Positions 34,472-43,710 of a stretch of 64,000 nucleotides of DNA are shown here, piece after piece. The position numbers and the translations under genes are program-made. Origin of the DNA: Alphaproteobacteria bacterium (GTDB lineage Bacteria > Pseudomonadota > Alphaproteobacteria > RF32 > CAG-239); contig SUUJ01000005.1 of the NCBI GenBank assembly GCA_015062585.1, positions 62,001 to 126,000 on the forward strand. The letters run 5' to 3'. How positions within the stretch are numbered: the stretch's first letter is position 1; the number at the start of each line of letters is the position of its first letter. Under the pieces are notes generated by a model. That model was not told where the DNA came from. It did no database searches and saw nothing but the letters and a program-made list of their open reading frames with translations.

Positions 34472-35599
34472 ATGCGAGTTGATGAAAGACTTACCAAATT
34501 AGCCGAAAGTGTGTTAAAAAATTCGGTTAAGTTGAAAAAAGGCGAAAAAATTTATATTGAAGCTTTTAGTGATTCAACCAAAGATTTGTTTAATGAATTT
34601 ATTCGTATTGCCGCGAAGATGGGTGCTACGCCTTTTTACTTTTTTAATGACAATTTATTTGTAAAAAATTTGATGATAAATTCATCTGAGGCACAAATCG
34701 AACAATATGCCAAATGGCATAAAGCTTTGTTGGATGATATGGATTGTTATGTGGCCGTAAGAGGTTATGATGATTTGTTTGCTTTGTCGGATTTGCCGGT
34801 TGCAAAGCAAAAGCTGTATAATAATATTTATTATAATTTGATTCATTTTGAAGCAAGAATCCCTAATACTCGTTGGTGCATAATGCGTTATCCGAACGAT
34901 ACAATGGCGGCGGTTTCGAAGATGTCGCGTGAAAAATTGGAAGATTTTTATTTTGATTGTTGCTTGGTCGATTATAAAAAAATGGGCAAGGCTATGGCTC
35001 CATTGAAAAAGTTGATGGATAAAACAGATAAGGTTAGAATTAAAGGGCCTAATACCGATTTACAATTTTCAATTAGAGATTTGAAAGCAGTTATTTGTGA
35101 CGGAACAATGAATATTCCCGATGGCGAAGTTTATACCGCACCGGTAAAAGAATCGATAAACGGGCATATTCAATTTAATACCGATACGGTTTATGATGGG
35201 ACATTTTATTCCAATGTATATTTAGAGTTTAAGGACGGCAAAATTATTAAAGCCGAATCGAGAGCTAATAATGATAAATTGCAAAAGCAACTTTCGGTTG
35301 ATGATGGTGCTAAATATATGGGTGAATTTGCCATAGGTGTAAATCCGTATATCAGAAAAGAAATGTTGGATATTTTGTTTGATGAAAAGATTGCTTGTTC
35401 GCTACATATGGCAATCGGCAATTCGTATAGTGATGAAAGTTTTAACGGTAATCGTTCAAATGTGCATTGGGATTTGGTGCTAATTCAAGACAAGGCTCAC
35501 GGCGGCGGCGAGATTTGGTTTGATGATGTTTTAATCAGAAAAGACGGTATTTTTACGATTAAAGAACTTCAAGGGCTTAATCCCGATAAATTAAAATAA
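34472..35599 (+). CDS. M29-family aminopeptidase (AmpS/PepS-like)
   Basis: Metallo-aminopeptidase, cytoplasmic. The 375 residues have the family opening (RLTKLAESVLKNSVKLKKGEKIYIEAF), a VRIKGPNTDLQFSI segment and the metal-binding C-terminal region with GEFAIGVNP (about 286-294), SLHMAIGNSY (about 309-318), and NVHWDLVLIQD (about 327-337). The 5-nt gap to pepA indicates co-translation of two broad exopeptidases. Confidence 0.9.
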   Translation: MRVDERLTKLAESVLKNSVKLKKGEKIYIEAFSDSTKDLFNEFIRIAAKMGATPFYFFNDNLFVKNLMINSSEAQIEQYAKWHKALLDDMDCYVAVRGYDDLFALSDLPVAKQKLYNNIYYNLIHFEARIPNTRWCIMRYPNDTMAAVSKMSREKLEDFYFDCCLVDYKKMGKAMAPLKKLMDKTDKVRIKGPNTDLQFSIRDLKAVICDGTMNIPDGEVYTAPVKESINGHIQFNTDTVYDGTFYSNVYLEFKDGKIIKAESRANNDKLQKQLSVDDGAKYMGEFAIGVNPYIRKEMLDILFDEKIACSLHMAIGNSYSDESFNGNRSNVHWDLVLIQDKAHGGGEIWFDDVLIRKDGIFTIKELQGLNPDKLK

Positions 35600-35640
35600 A
35601 AAAGGCACAAGGCCTGCTCATTTTAAGATGGCAGGCCTTG
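35600..35640 (-). terminator. Terminator serving the leftward gene at 35623
   Basis: CAAGGCCTGC (35608-35617) pairs perfectly with GCAGGCCTTG (35631-35640). The T tract is on the minus-strand side. The last codons and stop of the minus-strand gene lie inside the hairpin. Confidence 0.85.
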
Positions 35641-36303
35641 TGGCGAGGTACAAATAAACTCCAATTCCGTACAATTGTCTTCTTTATTAAATACATAATG
35701 ATAAATACAATCGTTTATCATTAGATTTGAAGGAATGCTTGCAGGTTTAATATCGTTTATTTCCTCTAAGAGATCTTTGTCTTCAGCAAAAACCGGAAAA
35801 ACCATGCTTTTGTTAGGATCTGTCGGGCATAACCCGAGCCATATACAACATGCTGGTTCTTCATTATGAAAACCTGAAGCCAGTTGCCAAAAAAGATTAC
35901 TGTTATCTCTACCCGTGAGGGTATTGGCAATGCTTATGGCATATTTTTCCGATGTGATATACGGAAGTTGCATCAGCCATGTTGTTTGTTCGCGTTCTTC
36001 AGCTGTGATAATAGTTCCGTTGATGATTATGGTGTCTCCATTGTTCAGCGGAATATATTCTGTTTTTTGCGAATCGTTTACAACTTCTAACGGAAGCTTT
36101 AATGCCATAACAATTTTTTCTTTTTGGTCGTCGTTATCATAACCTTTCCAACCGATAGATGAGATTATTGCCTCGTCATTCATGTGAAAGTTTATGATAA
36201 AAGGCTTGAGATTGAGTTTTTTTCCGAATTGCTTGAAATAGATCTTTTGCGCTTCCAGAGAAGAGTTAATTCCATTCTCTAGGGGATAGGGTTTGATTCT
36301 CAT
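35623..36303 (-). CDS. Unrecognised 226-residue protein
   Basis: No family recognised. Soluble, no signal peptide or membrane segment, with a mixed alpha/beta pattern: an N-terminal part (FIINFHMNDEAIISSIGWKG) and a C-terminal part containing PACCIWLGLCP and a closing CIYHYVF strand. It is a single leftward gene with its own terminator, whose stem encodes the final residues. No strong SD is seen upstream of 36303. Confidence 0.65.
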   Translation of the reverse strand: MRIKPYPLENGINSSLEAQKIYFKQFGKKLNLKPFIINFHMNDEAIISSIGWKGYDNDDQKEKIVMALKLPLEVVNDSQKTEYIPLNNGDTIIINGTIITAEEREQTTWLMQLPYITSEKYAISIANTLTGRDNSNLFWQLASGFHNEEPACCIWLGLCPTDPNKSMVFPVFAEDKDLLEEINDIKPASIPSNLMINDCIYHYVFNKEDNCTELEFICTSPQGLPS

Positions 36304-36480
36304 ATGCTCGAAATTTTAATAATTATCTTTATTATTTATGTTTAATATCATAAGGTTAGGTCTATCTAATCAAGATTTTGTGTTTTTGTCAATATTTTTG
36401 TCTTGATTTTTGTCAAGTAGTGTAATAAGCTTGTTGTGACAATAAAATAATGTTAAACAGTAATTAATTTTTTTACAATT

Positions 36481-37353
36481 ATGGCAAAGAAACAAAAACA
36501 AGAAAAATTTGCTGCCGAAATATCCAACATTAAAAGGGCAAATGCAGGAATGATGAAAACGCTGTTGTCAGCAGTCAGAGAAGTAGTTACTTTCGATAAA
36601 CTGCTACCAAAAGATGCTCAGGGAGCTAATACTCCTAAGTTAATGCTAATTTTTGGCGATTCGTTATCAATCGCCTTTGATGCGTTAGAGTACTTGCAAG
36701 GGTATGTTAAAATGTTTGAGAAGTATCCGATGATAATTACTCTACCCGGGGTATCCTCATCAAAATATATTGATTGGGGCATGCCTGAGGAAACATGGCT
36801 AAAAACTATTTTGACGAATAACGGAGTTCCTGAGAAAAAGGTACAGAGCTTAAGTTCAATTGATGATGTGAAGAATTTTATTAGAAAACATCATTACAGA
36901 CATGTCTCTGTTTTCGCAGCACGAGGTTATAGCGTGAGTACGATTGTAACTTTGGAACAGCTAATCCCTGAGATTAACTTCAGGTACTTCGAAAAGGAGT
37001 ATGTCTCTAAAGATTGGATGGCTGAAGAAGGAGTGGTGTCAAACTGTGTGTTTGATACTGACAAGCTGAGTTCGGTAGAAATGGATCTCTTGTTGGGACA
37101 ACTTGTGAGGCTTAATCTTGTAAGGAATACGCTGCCGGAATATTTGCAGGAGTATTTAATGCCACTTGAAATAGTGAAAAAATTCACTGATAAGGGCTAC
37201 ATTCTCGGTTTGAATACCGAAGAAGAGATGAATGCCGTAGGTATTTCTCTAGAGGAATTTAACGAAAGATTACCAAAAAGACTGGCAGACTTTGAGTGGA
37301 TTCCTTATGCTAAGAGCCGTGTTTACGAACAAATTATGTCATTAAAAAAATAA
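36481..37353 (+). CDS. Possible DUF218/YdcF-like protein
   Basis: 290 residues, no signal peptide. The order KLMLIFGDSLSIAFDALEYL (about 57-76), PEETWLKTILTNNGVPEKKV (about 96-115), HVSVFAARGYSVSTIVTLEQL resembles the DUF218 (YdcF/SanA) pattern of an N-terminal Rossmann strand, a Gvp...v segment and a later strand followed by a substrate loop, but key residues differ, so this is tentative. No SD precedes the ATG. It uses CTA/CTG/CTC Leu codons and AAG/GAG more than its neighbours. The 177-nt upstream gap carries repeated TTTTTGTC words. Confidence 0.6.
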   Translation: MAKKQKQEKFAAEISNIKRANAGMMKTLLSAVREVVTFDKLLPKDAQGANTPKLMLIFGDSLSIAFDALEYLQGYVKMFEKYPMIITLPGVSSSKYIDWGMPEETWLKTILTNNGVPEKKVQSLSSIDDVKNFIRKHHYRHVSVFAARGYSVSTIVTLEQLIPEINFRYFEKEYVSKDWMAEEGVVSNCVFDTDKLSSVEMDLLLGQLVRLNLVRNTLPEYLQEYLMPLEIVKKFTDKGYILGLNTEEEMNAVGISLEEFNERLPKRLADFEWIPYAKSRVYEQIMSLKK

Positions 37354-37375
37354 GATGTTCGTTGACAAACAAAGA

Positions 37376-37407
37376 AAAACTCCCCGCTCGTAAGAGCAGG
37401 GAGTTTT
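37376..37407. terminator. Bidirectional terminator between 36481 gene and nifJ
   Basis: AAAACTCCCCGCTC (37376-37389) and GAGCAGGGAGTTTT (37394-37407) pair with one mismatch, A-rich left and T-rich right, between convergent genes. Confidence 0.85.
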
Positions 37408-37426
37408 ATTATTTTAAAAGTTGTGA

Positions 37427-40400
37427 TTATTCGGCAACCTTAAAATCAGCCATGTGTTCAAGCAGAGAACGTTTTTCGTTAACATTCTCTTGAGCCTTGT
37501 TCACAAGAGTTTCATAGCGCTCAGGATTTTGTTTGTTCACAACTTGGAAACGAGTTTCATTAGCCATATATTCAGCCAATGGTTTAGAAGGAGCTTTTGA
37601 GTCTAAGCTCAACGGAGCTTTACCTTCTTTGATGTTTTCCGGATTGTAACGATACAATGGCCATGAACCTGATTCAACAGCGGCTTTTTGATGAGCCAAA
37701 CCGTCGATTAAGTTAAAGCCTTGAGCGATACAGTGTGAGTATGCAATAATCAAAGACGGGCCGTCATAAGCTTCGGCTTCGTTTAAGGCTTTGATTACTT
37801 GAGCATCATTAGCACCGATAGAAATTTGAGCAACATAAACATTGCCATAAGACATAGCAATCATACCCAAATCTTTTTTCGGTAATGATTTACCGGCTGT
37901 GGCAAACTTAGCAGAAGCACCCATAGGAGTTGCTTTTGATTGTTGACCGCCGGTATTGGAGTAAACGCCTGTATCCATTACCAAAATGTTGATGTTTTTG
38001 CCTGAAGCAATAGCGTGATCAAGACCGCCGAAGCCGATATCATAAGCCCAACCGTCACCACCTAAAATCCATACAGATTTTTTGATGAGGTAGTCGGCTA
38101 ATTTATCGAGATGTTTAGCTTCAGCAGAGTTTATGCCAGCCAATTTTGCGCGTAATTCGGCAACATAACCTCTTTGAGTGTCAATCTCAACATCGTTTGA
38201 TTGCGGGTTGTTTAACAATTTGTCGGCCAAATCGCTACCTACTTTGTCTTTCAAACCTTCTAACATCTGTTTAGCAAAAGATGTTTGTTGGTCGATTGAG
38301 AAACGCATACCCAAACCGAACTCGGCATTGTCTTCAAACAATGAGTTTGCCCAAGCCGGACCGTGTCCTTTTTCGTCTTTGGCATATGGAGTTGTCGGCA
38401 AGTTACCGGAGTAAATTGAAGAACAACCTGTGGCGTTGGCAACAACCATGCGGTCACCAAACAATTGAGTCAACAATTTTACATAAGGAGTTTCACCACA
38501 ACCGGCACAAGCACCAGAGAATTCAAACAAAGGTTGAATCATTTGAGTAGTTTTCGGCAAGTTTTTAACAACTTCGGTGCGTTTTACATAAGGCAAAGTC
38601 TCAAAGAAGTTCCAGTTTGCTTTTTCATCTTCGAGCAATCCTTCAATATGAGCCATGTTGATAGCTTTGAGTTCAGGATTTTCTTTGTTCTTGACCGGAC
38701 AAGCAGAAGTACAAATACCACAGCCTGTGCAGTCTTCGGCAGAAATTTGCAAGATGAAACGCTTGTCGGCAAATTCTTTTCCTTTGTATGGAGCAGATTT
38801 CAAAGTTGCCGGAGCTGAAGCCAATTGTTCTTCGGAAGCAACTTTCATACGAATTACACCATGAGGACATACTAATGAACATTTACCGCATTGAATACAA
38901 GCATTAGCATCCCAAACCGGAATTTCGGTTGCAATACAACGCTTTTCAAATTGAGTTGTACCTGTCGGCCATGTACCGTCAACAACTTCGGTAAATGCAG
39001 AAACAGGGAGCAAATCGCCACGATCGGCAATAAGTTCACCGGTAACTTTTTTGATGAATTCCGGAGCATTAGCAGGTACAGGAAGCAATCTATCAAAAGT
39101 AGATGTTACTTCGTTAGGATATTCAACTTTGTGCAAGTGAGCTAAAGAGGCATCAACAGCGGCAAAGTTCTTTTGAACGATTGCGTCACCTTTTTTAGAA
39201 TAGGTTTTTTTAATTGCATTTTTAATTTGTGCAATAGCTTCGTCCTTGGGCAAAATGTTAGAAATTGCAAAGAAGCAAGCTTGCATGATGGTGTTAATGC
39301 GTTGACCCATTCCGGTTTCACGAGCAACTTCTACAGCATTGATTGTGTAGAATTGAAGCTTTTTCTCAATGATTTCGGCTTGAACTTCGCGTGGAAGATG
39401 ATTCCATACTTCGTCAGCAGGGTAAGGAGCATTGAGCAAGAATGTGGCACCAGGTTTGGCAATCTTTAAGATGTCAACCTTGGCCATAAATGGGAATTGG
39501 TGACAAGCAACAAAGTCTGCTTTGTTGATTAAGTAAGCAGCTTTAATCGGTTTGTCAGAAAAACGCAAGTGAGATGTAGTCATAGAACCTGATTTACGAG
39601 AATCGTAAACAAAGTAACCTTGACCATATTTACCGGCGTCTTCAGCAATAATCTTAATTGAGTTTTTGTTAGCACCGACTGTACCATCAGCACCCAAACC
39701 ATAGAATACGGCACGAACAACATCTTTGCCTTCGGTGTCGATGTCGTCGCTGTATGGTAAAGAAGTGTTGTTTACATCATCGTTAATACCGACAGAGAAT
39801 CCGTTGATAGCTTTCATAGAAGCACCGTTATCGTATACGGCGCGAACCATACCCGGAGTAAATTCTTTTGAAGACAAGCCGTAACGACCGCCAAAAATAC
39901 GAGGCATATTAGCAATTTCGCCATTGGCAAAAGCTTGAGTCAATGTTGCTACAACATCCAAGTACAAAGGTTCACCGATAGAGCCTGATTCTTTTGTTCT
40001 GTCCAAAACATTTACAACTTTGACTGATTTAGGCAAAGCATTTAAGAATGATTTGGCAGGGAAAGGACGATACAAGCGAACTTTCAAAAGACCTACTTTG
40101 TAGCCGTTTTCGTTTAAGTATTCGATAGCTTCTTCAACTGTTTCGGCACCTGAACCCATAATAACGATAACTTGTTCGGCATCTTGAGGTCCGACATAGT
40201 CAACAACATTATATTTACGGCCCGAAATTTTGGCAAATTTGTTCATTTCTTCTTGAACAATGTCTTCTACTTTGTTGTAGAAAGGATTAGAAGCTTCACG
40301 ACCTTGGAAGAATACATCCGGATTTTGAGCAGTACCGCGAATAACCGGAGCTTCAGGACGAAGAGCGTTTTTAACATTGAATTGATAATCAACGCCTTCT

Positions 40401-40987
40401 AACATTGCACGCAAATCATCATCAGACAAAAGAGCAATTTTTTTGATTTCGTGTGAGGTGCGGAAACCATCAAAGAAGTGCATGAACGGAACGCGAGAGC
40501 GCAAAGTAGATGTTTGAGCAATGGCGGCAAAGTCATGAGCTTCTTGAACAGAGTTTGATGCAAGCATTGCAAAACCTGTTTGACGGCAAGACATAACATC
40601 GGAGTGATCACCAAAAATTGACAATGCATGATAAGCCAAAGAACGAGCGGCAACATGCATTACAAACGGAGATAATTCACCAGCGATTTTGTACATGTTA
40701 GGAATCATCAAGAGCAAACCTTGAGAAGCAGTAAAGGTAGTTGTCAGAGCACCTGCTTGGAGTGAACCGTGGCAAGCACCGGCAGCACCGGCTTCTGATT
40801 GCATTTCTTGAACTTCGGGAACAATTCCCCAAAGGTTTTTTTGGTTAGCTGCAGACCACGCATCAGCCCATTCACCCATCGGAGATGACGGAGTAATCGG
40901 GTAGATAACGCAGACTTCATTCATGCGGTGGGCAACGGAAGCGGCAGCTTCGTTACCATCCATCATTTTCATCTTTACTTCAGACAT
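37427..40987 (-). CDS. nifJ: Pyruvate:ferredoxin (flavodoxin) oxidoreductase
   Basis: Single-chain PFOR: pyruvate + CoA to acetyl-CoA + CO2, passing electrons to ferredoxin or flavodoxin. The 1186 residues carry the full domain set: N-terminal pyrimidine-binding domain (YPITPSSPMGEW), the gamma domain (about 415-630), two 4Fe-4S motifs CIQCGKC...CP (from 697) and CTGCGIC...CP (from 753), a further FeS Cys pair CAGCGETPY near 830, and the TPP-binding GDGWAYDIGFGGLDH with DTGVYSNTGGQ. Oxygen-sensitive, so it points to anaerobic life. Its leader contains a terminator-like hairpin. Confidence 0.97.
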   Translation of the reverse strand: MSEVKMKMMDGNEAAASVAHRMNEVCVIYPITPSSPMGEWADAWSAANQKNLWGIVPEVQEMQSEAGAAGACHGSLQAGALTTTFTASQGLLLMIPNMYKIAGELSPFVMHVAARSLAYHALSIFGDHSDVMSCRQTGFAMLASNSVQEAHDFAAIAQTSTLRSRVPFMHFFDGFRTSHEIKKIALLSDDDLRAMLEGVDYQFNVKNALRPEAPVIRGTAQNPDVFFQGREASNPFYNKVEDIVQEEMNKFAKISGRKYNVVDYVGPQDAEQVIVIMGSGAETVEEAIEYLNENGYKVGLLKVRLYRPFPAKSFLNALPKSVKVVNVLDRTKESGSIGEPLYLDVVATLTQAFANGEIANMPRIFGGRYGLSSKEFTPGMVRAVYDNGASMKAINGFSVGINDDVNNTSLPYSDDIDTEGKDVVRAVFYGLGADGTVGANKNSIKIIAEDAGKYGQGYFVYDSRKSGSMTTSHLRFSDKPIKAAYLINKADFVACHQFPFMAKVDILKIAKPGATFLLNAPYPADEVWNHLPREVQAEIIEKKLQFYTINAVEVARETGMGQRINTIMQACFFAISNILPKDEAIAQIKNAIKKTYSKKGDAIVQKNFAAVDASLAHLHKVEYPNEVTSTFDRLLPVPANAPEFIKKVTGELIADRGDLLPVSAFTEVVDGTWPTGTTQFEKRCIATEIPVWDANACIQCGKCSLVCPHGVIRMKVASEEQLASAPATLKSAPYKGKEFADKRFILQISAEDCTGCGICTSACPVKNKENPELKAINMAHIEGLLEDEKANWNFFETLPYVKRTEVVKNLPKTTQMIQPLFEFSGACAGCGETPYVKLLTQLFGDRMVVANATGCSSIYSGNLPTTPYAKDEKGHGPAWANSLFEDNAEFGLGMRFSIDQQTSFAKQMLEGLKDKVGSDLADKLLNNPQSNDVEIDTQRGYVAELRAKLAGINSAEAKHLDKLADYLIKKSVWILGGDGWAYDIGFGGLDHAIASGKNINILVMDTGVYSNTGGQQSKATPMGASAKFATAGKSLPKKDLGMIAMSYGNVYVAQISIGANDAQVIKALNEAEAYDGPSLIIAYSHCIAQGFNLIDGLAHQKAAVESGSWPLYRYNPENIKEGKAPLSLDSKAPSKPLAEYMANETRFQVVNKQNPERYETLVNKAQENVNEKRSLLEHMADFKVAE

Positions 40988-41017
40988 ATTTCATCCTTAA
41001 AGTTAATGTTAACAAAA

Positions 41018-41062
41018 TAAAAAAGCCAGTAAATCAGACGATTTTATGCCTAATCTACCGGC
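41018..41062 (-). promoter_or_regulatory. Terminator-like hairpin in the nifJ leader
   Basis: On the minus strand, 41062-41050 (GCCGGTAGATTAG) pairs over all 13 positions with 41037-41025 (CTGATTTACTGGC), using G-T wobbles, followed by TTTTTTATTTT. It ends about 30 nt before the nifJ ATG. A CTATAAAA box near 41094 could be the -10 of the promoter. On the plus strand the stem has mismatches, so it is built for the nifJ transcript. Confidence 0.6.
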
Positions 41063-41200
41063 CATAGTTTAATAGAAAAAATTTCTGCGCCTTTTATAGC
41101 ACTCGAAAGATTAAAAATCTAGTAAAAAATGCGTTTTTTTATAGATTTTTTTTAAATTTCTAATAAGCTTTATTTGAACTAACTTTATTGGAGACTAATG

Positions 41201-41524
41201 ATGAAGAAAATTGTTATTTTGATAGCTTTGGTTTTGTTTGCTTCAAATGCTAATGCTTGGGATTTGGCTTCATTTGCAAACAAAGTTAAGTCTGCGGCAG
41301 ATGAAACAAGTGCCAAAATAGAATCCGTGCAAAACAAATCTGATGAAAAATCACAAGAAGCTCAAAATTCGATTATGGAGAAAATCAACGAATTGAAAGC
41401 AAAAATTGCTAAATGGCAAGCCTCGGATAATGCCGAAAGCTCAGAAATTCAAAAAGCAATTGCCGATGCTAAAGCAAGTATAGAAAAATTGATGACTCAA
41501 TTAAAAGCTTTGCAGGGAAAATAA
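41201..41524 (+). CDS. Small secreted helical protein
   Basis: 107 residues from the second of two adjacent ATGs (GGAG is 7 nt before it; the first ATG at 41198 is too close). Signal peptide about 1-18 (ending ANA), then a continuous amphipathic helix with Lys/Glu/Ala heptad-like spacing (KIESVQNKSDEKSQEAQ, then KINELKAKIAKW). It is probably a periplasmic or exported coiled coil. No family or function recognised. Single gene with its own terminator, divergent from nifJ. Confidence 0.75.
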   Translation: MKKIVILIALVLFASNANAWDLASFANKVKSAADETSAKIESVQNKSDEKSQEAQNSIMEKINELKAKIAKWQASDNAESSEIQKAIADAKASIEKLMTQLKALQGK

Positions 41525-41543
41525 CAGCTTATCGTTTAATTTT

Positions 41544-41584
41544 AATCGCTTTTATCTGTTCGTTTGGATAAAGGCGATTTTTTG
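41544..41584 (+). terminator. Terminator of the 41201 gene
   Basis: AATCGCTTTTATC (41544-41556) pairs with GATAAAGGCGATT (41567-41579) with one wobble, then a T tract. Confidence 0.85.
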
Positions 41585-41880
41585 TGTCTAAAAAACCTCT
41601 TGCCAAAAGCTTAATGATGTGCTATGTGTTGCTTCCATTTTTTAAGAATATTACTAAAATTATAATATAATTAACAACGAAATCATAGCTATTGTTTGTT
41701 GAGTACATATTTCAGAAATCAATTTTTTTAAGTGAAAGAGCATTTAATCCATGCCGCCCGCTCCTTTTATTTAAGGTGAGAACCATGAGTTCATGAGGAT
41801 CAGAAGTAAGCTTAAAATATTGACGGACGAATATAAAAAAGCATTCAAGAATGATGATTTTATCAAAAAAACAAATAAGT
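41585..41880. other. Gap without a supported gene
   Basis: AT-rich stretch before the flotillin-like gene. A 60-codon ORF (41793-41975) starts here but mostly overlaps the flotillin frame and has no SD, so I do not support it. No hairpin or clear promoter stands out. Confidence 0.5.
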
Positions 41881-43233
41881 ATGAATCAAACGATTTGGAT
41901 TGTTATTGGAGCAGTTTCGTTGGTTACGCTGGTGTTTATCTTCTTCTTAGTGAAGTGGATTTTGTCATTGCGTAAAGTTGTGCCGACAAATGAGGTGCAT
42001 GTTGTACGTAAGGGTAATCAAACTCTGCAGTATGGTGGTGATGCCGGAGGAGTTTACTATCGTTGGCCTGAGTGGGTGCCTGTAGTCGGAGTGTCTGTGA
42101 CAAAGTTGCCGCTTGATAACTTCGATGTGTCGGTAGAAGGCTACGATGTCTACGATAAGGATAAGCTTCCGTTTCTCGCGGATGTTAAAGCTTTCTTTCA
42201 CATTAGGGATTGCATGAAGGCTGCTAAACAGGCATCTTCAATGGATTTAATTCTTGGTCATTTGGATTCCGTAGTGAAGGGTGCTATTCGTAGTATTCTC
42301 GCAAAGGATGATCTCGAGAAGATCATGGTTGAGCGCTCAAAGTATGGTGAGGAATTTACTAAAGAGGTAGATACGCAACTTGAAGCTTGGGGGGTAGAGA
42401 CCATTAAGACTATCGAGCTGATGGATATCCGTGATTCTCATGGTGAAGAGGTAATTTCTAACATCATGGCAAAGAAGAAGTCAACAATTGAGAGAGATTC
42501 TCGCGTTACTGTTGCAAAGAACAAGCAGGAAGCCAGAGAGGCCGAGATCGCTGCTCAACAGGAGATCGATCTGAAACAAAAAACTGCTGACGAGGTTGTA
42601 GGCCTGCGTGCTGCTGAGGTTGACAAGAAGGTCGGTATTGCTAAACAGCAGTCGGATCAAGCAGTCAAGGAAGAGGAAAAGGTTACCATGGAGAAGAACA
42701 TGCAGGTTCGCCAGGTGGAGACCGTTCGTTCTGCCGAGATTGCTCGTGATGCTAAGATTGTAGAGGCTGAAGCTGATCGTCGTAAGACTGAAATTGATGC
42801 AGAGGCTTCTAAGCGTAAGGCTGAGCTTGATGCTGAGGCTACATTGGTAAAAGCTACCAAAAATGCCGAGGGTATCAAAGCTGAGGGTGATGCGAAGGCT
42901 GAAGCAGAGAAGCAAATGCAACTTGCTTCCGTTATGGCACAAACAACTTTGGCAAAAGAAATCGGTGAGAACGATGGTTACCAGAAATATCTTATCGAGA
43001 TCCGTAAGGTTGAGGCTACGGAAAAAGTCGGTCTTGCACAGGCAGAGAACATGTCAGGCGCTAACATCAAGGTTATTGCAAATGCCGGTGATGTTGCCAG
43101 TGGTGTAAGCTCGGCACTTGATGTGCTTACTCCAAAGGGAGGAGCAAACATAGCCGGTGCTATTGAGGCTTTGGCCACAACTGATGCCGGTAAGGCATTG
43201 CTTGAAAAACTAGGTCTTAAAATCGAGAAATAA
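41881..43233 (+). CDS. Flotillin-like SPFH/band 7 membrane protein
   Basis: Membrane-scaffold protein of the flotillin group. The 450 residues have an N-terminal membrane helix (about 5-28), the SPFH domain (about 36-210, with EVHVVRKGNQTLQYG and GVETIKTIELMDIRDSHGEEVI), a long Ala/Glu/Lys coiled coil (about 210-350; repeated EAxxxKxExD units), and a Gly/Ala-rich C-terminus. I placed the start at 41881 so that the helix is N-terminal; ATG 41851 is an alternative. Neither has an SD. GAG and AAG dominate for Glu and Lys, unlike the GAA/AAA-rich neighbours, suggesting transfer. It is a single gene. Confidence 0.85.
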   Translation: MNQTIWIVIGAVSLVTLVFIFFLVKWILSLRKVVPTNEVHVVRKGNQTLQYGGDAGGVYYRWPEWVPVVGVSVTKLPLDNFDVSVEGYDVYDKDKLPFLADVKAFFHIRDCMKAAKQASSMDLILGHLDSVVKGAIRSILAKDDLEKIMVERSKYGEEFTKEVDTQLEAWGVETIKTIELMDIRDSHGEEVISNIMAKKKSTIERDSRVTVAKNKQEAREAEIAAQQEIDLKQKTADEVVGLRAAEVDKKVGIAKQQSDQAVKEEEKVTMEKNMQVRQVETVRSAEIARDAKIVEAEADRRKTEIDAEASKRKAELDAEATLVKATKNAEGIKAEGDAKAEAEKQMQLASVMAQTTLAKEIGENDGYQKYLIEIRKVEATEKVGLAQAENMSGANIKVIANAGDVASGVSSALDVLTPKGGANIAGAIEALATTDAGKALLEKLGLKIEK

Positions 43234-43366
43234 GCAAGCTTATTTTTTTAGAAAAACACGTCCTCAAGGGCGTGTTTTTTTGTATATAAATGCTTGCAAT
43301 ATTATGAAATGTATTTTAGTATCGGTGTATATTTTGCATTATTAACCCCTTAAATCTATATCTATT

Positions 43367-43651
43367 ATGAGTATTGCAAGCAAGATAAGAGAGTTAGGAC
43401 TTGATAAAAGTCATGACTATCATCGTCAAGAAATCAGACGCCAGTTATGGTTGATTGCTGTGGCGATTGAAAACAATCCGCGTCAAGACAACACCCAAGA
43501 AAACGAGTTTTTTGCCGGACTTGGCGAAAAACTTAACAATTTGAAACGATCTGTTTTGGTTTGGGAAAATGATGATGCGAAGACTAAAGATGCGTTGCTC
43601 TCTATTATCAGAGATTTGACGTATACATGGGAAGTGGATATGTATATATAG
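43367..43651 (+). CDS. Unrecognised 94-residue protein
   Basis: No family recognised. Soluble, helical, charged (SIASKIRELGLDKSHDYHRQE; later FFAGLGEKLNNLKRS). No SD before the ATG, as for the flotillin-like gene upstream. The upstream TATATTTTGC sits about 25 nt before the start. Followed by a strong bidirectional terminator. Confidence 0.6.
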   Translation: MSIASKIRELGLDKSHDYHRQEIRRQLWLIAVAIENNPRQDNTQENEFFAGLGEKLNNLKRSVLVWENDDAKTKDALLSIIRDLTYTWEVDMYI

Positions 43652-43670
43652 CGTTATTTTTTGACTACTA

Positions 43671-43701
43671 AAAAAGCCTTTCGTAAAACGGAAGGCTTTT
43701 T
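43671..43701. terminator. Bidirectional terminator, 43367 gene / prfC
   Basis: AAAAAGCCTTTCG (43671-43683) with CGGAAGGCTTTTT (43689-43701), 13 bp with one G-T wobble, between convergent genes. Confidence 0.9.
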
Positions 43702-43710
43702 GTTTGCGTA

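Noticed and set aside
36304..36480. Repeated TTTTTGTC words as a regulator-binding array
   Set aside because: Irregular spacing in very AT-rich DNA; chance is likely.
38178..40656. Plus- and minus-strand ORFs of 60-117 codons within nifJ
   Set aside because: Shadows of the 1186-residue PFOR frame.
41793..41975. 60-codon ORF before the flotillin-like gene
   Set aside because: Most of it overlaps the flotillin frame, no SD, no recognisable product.
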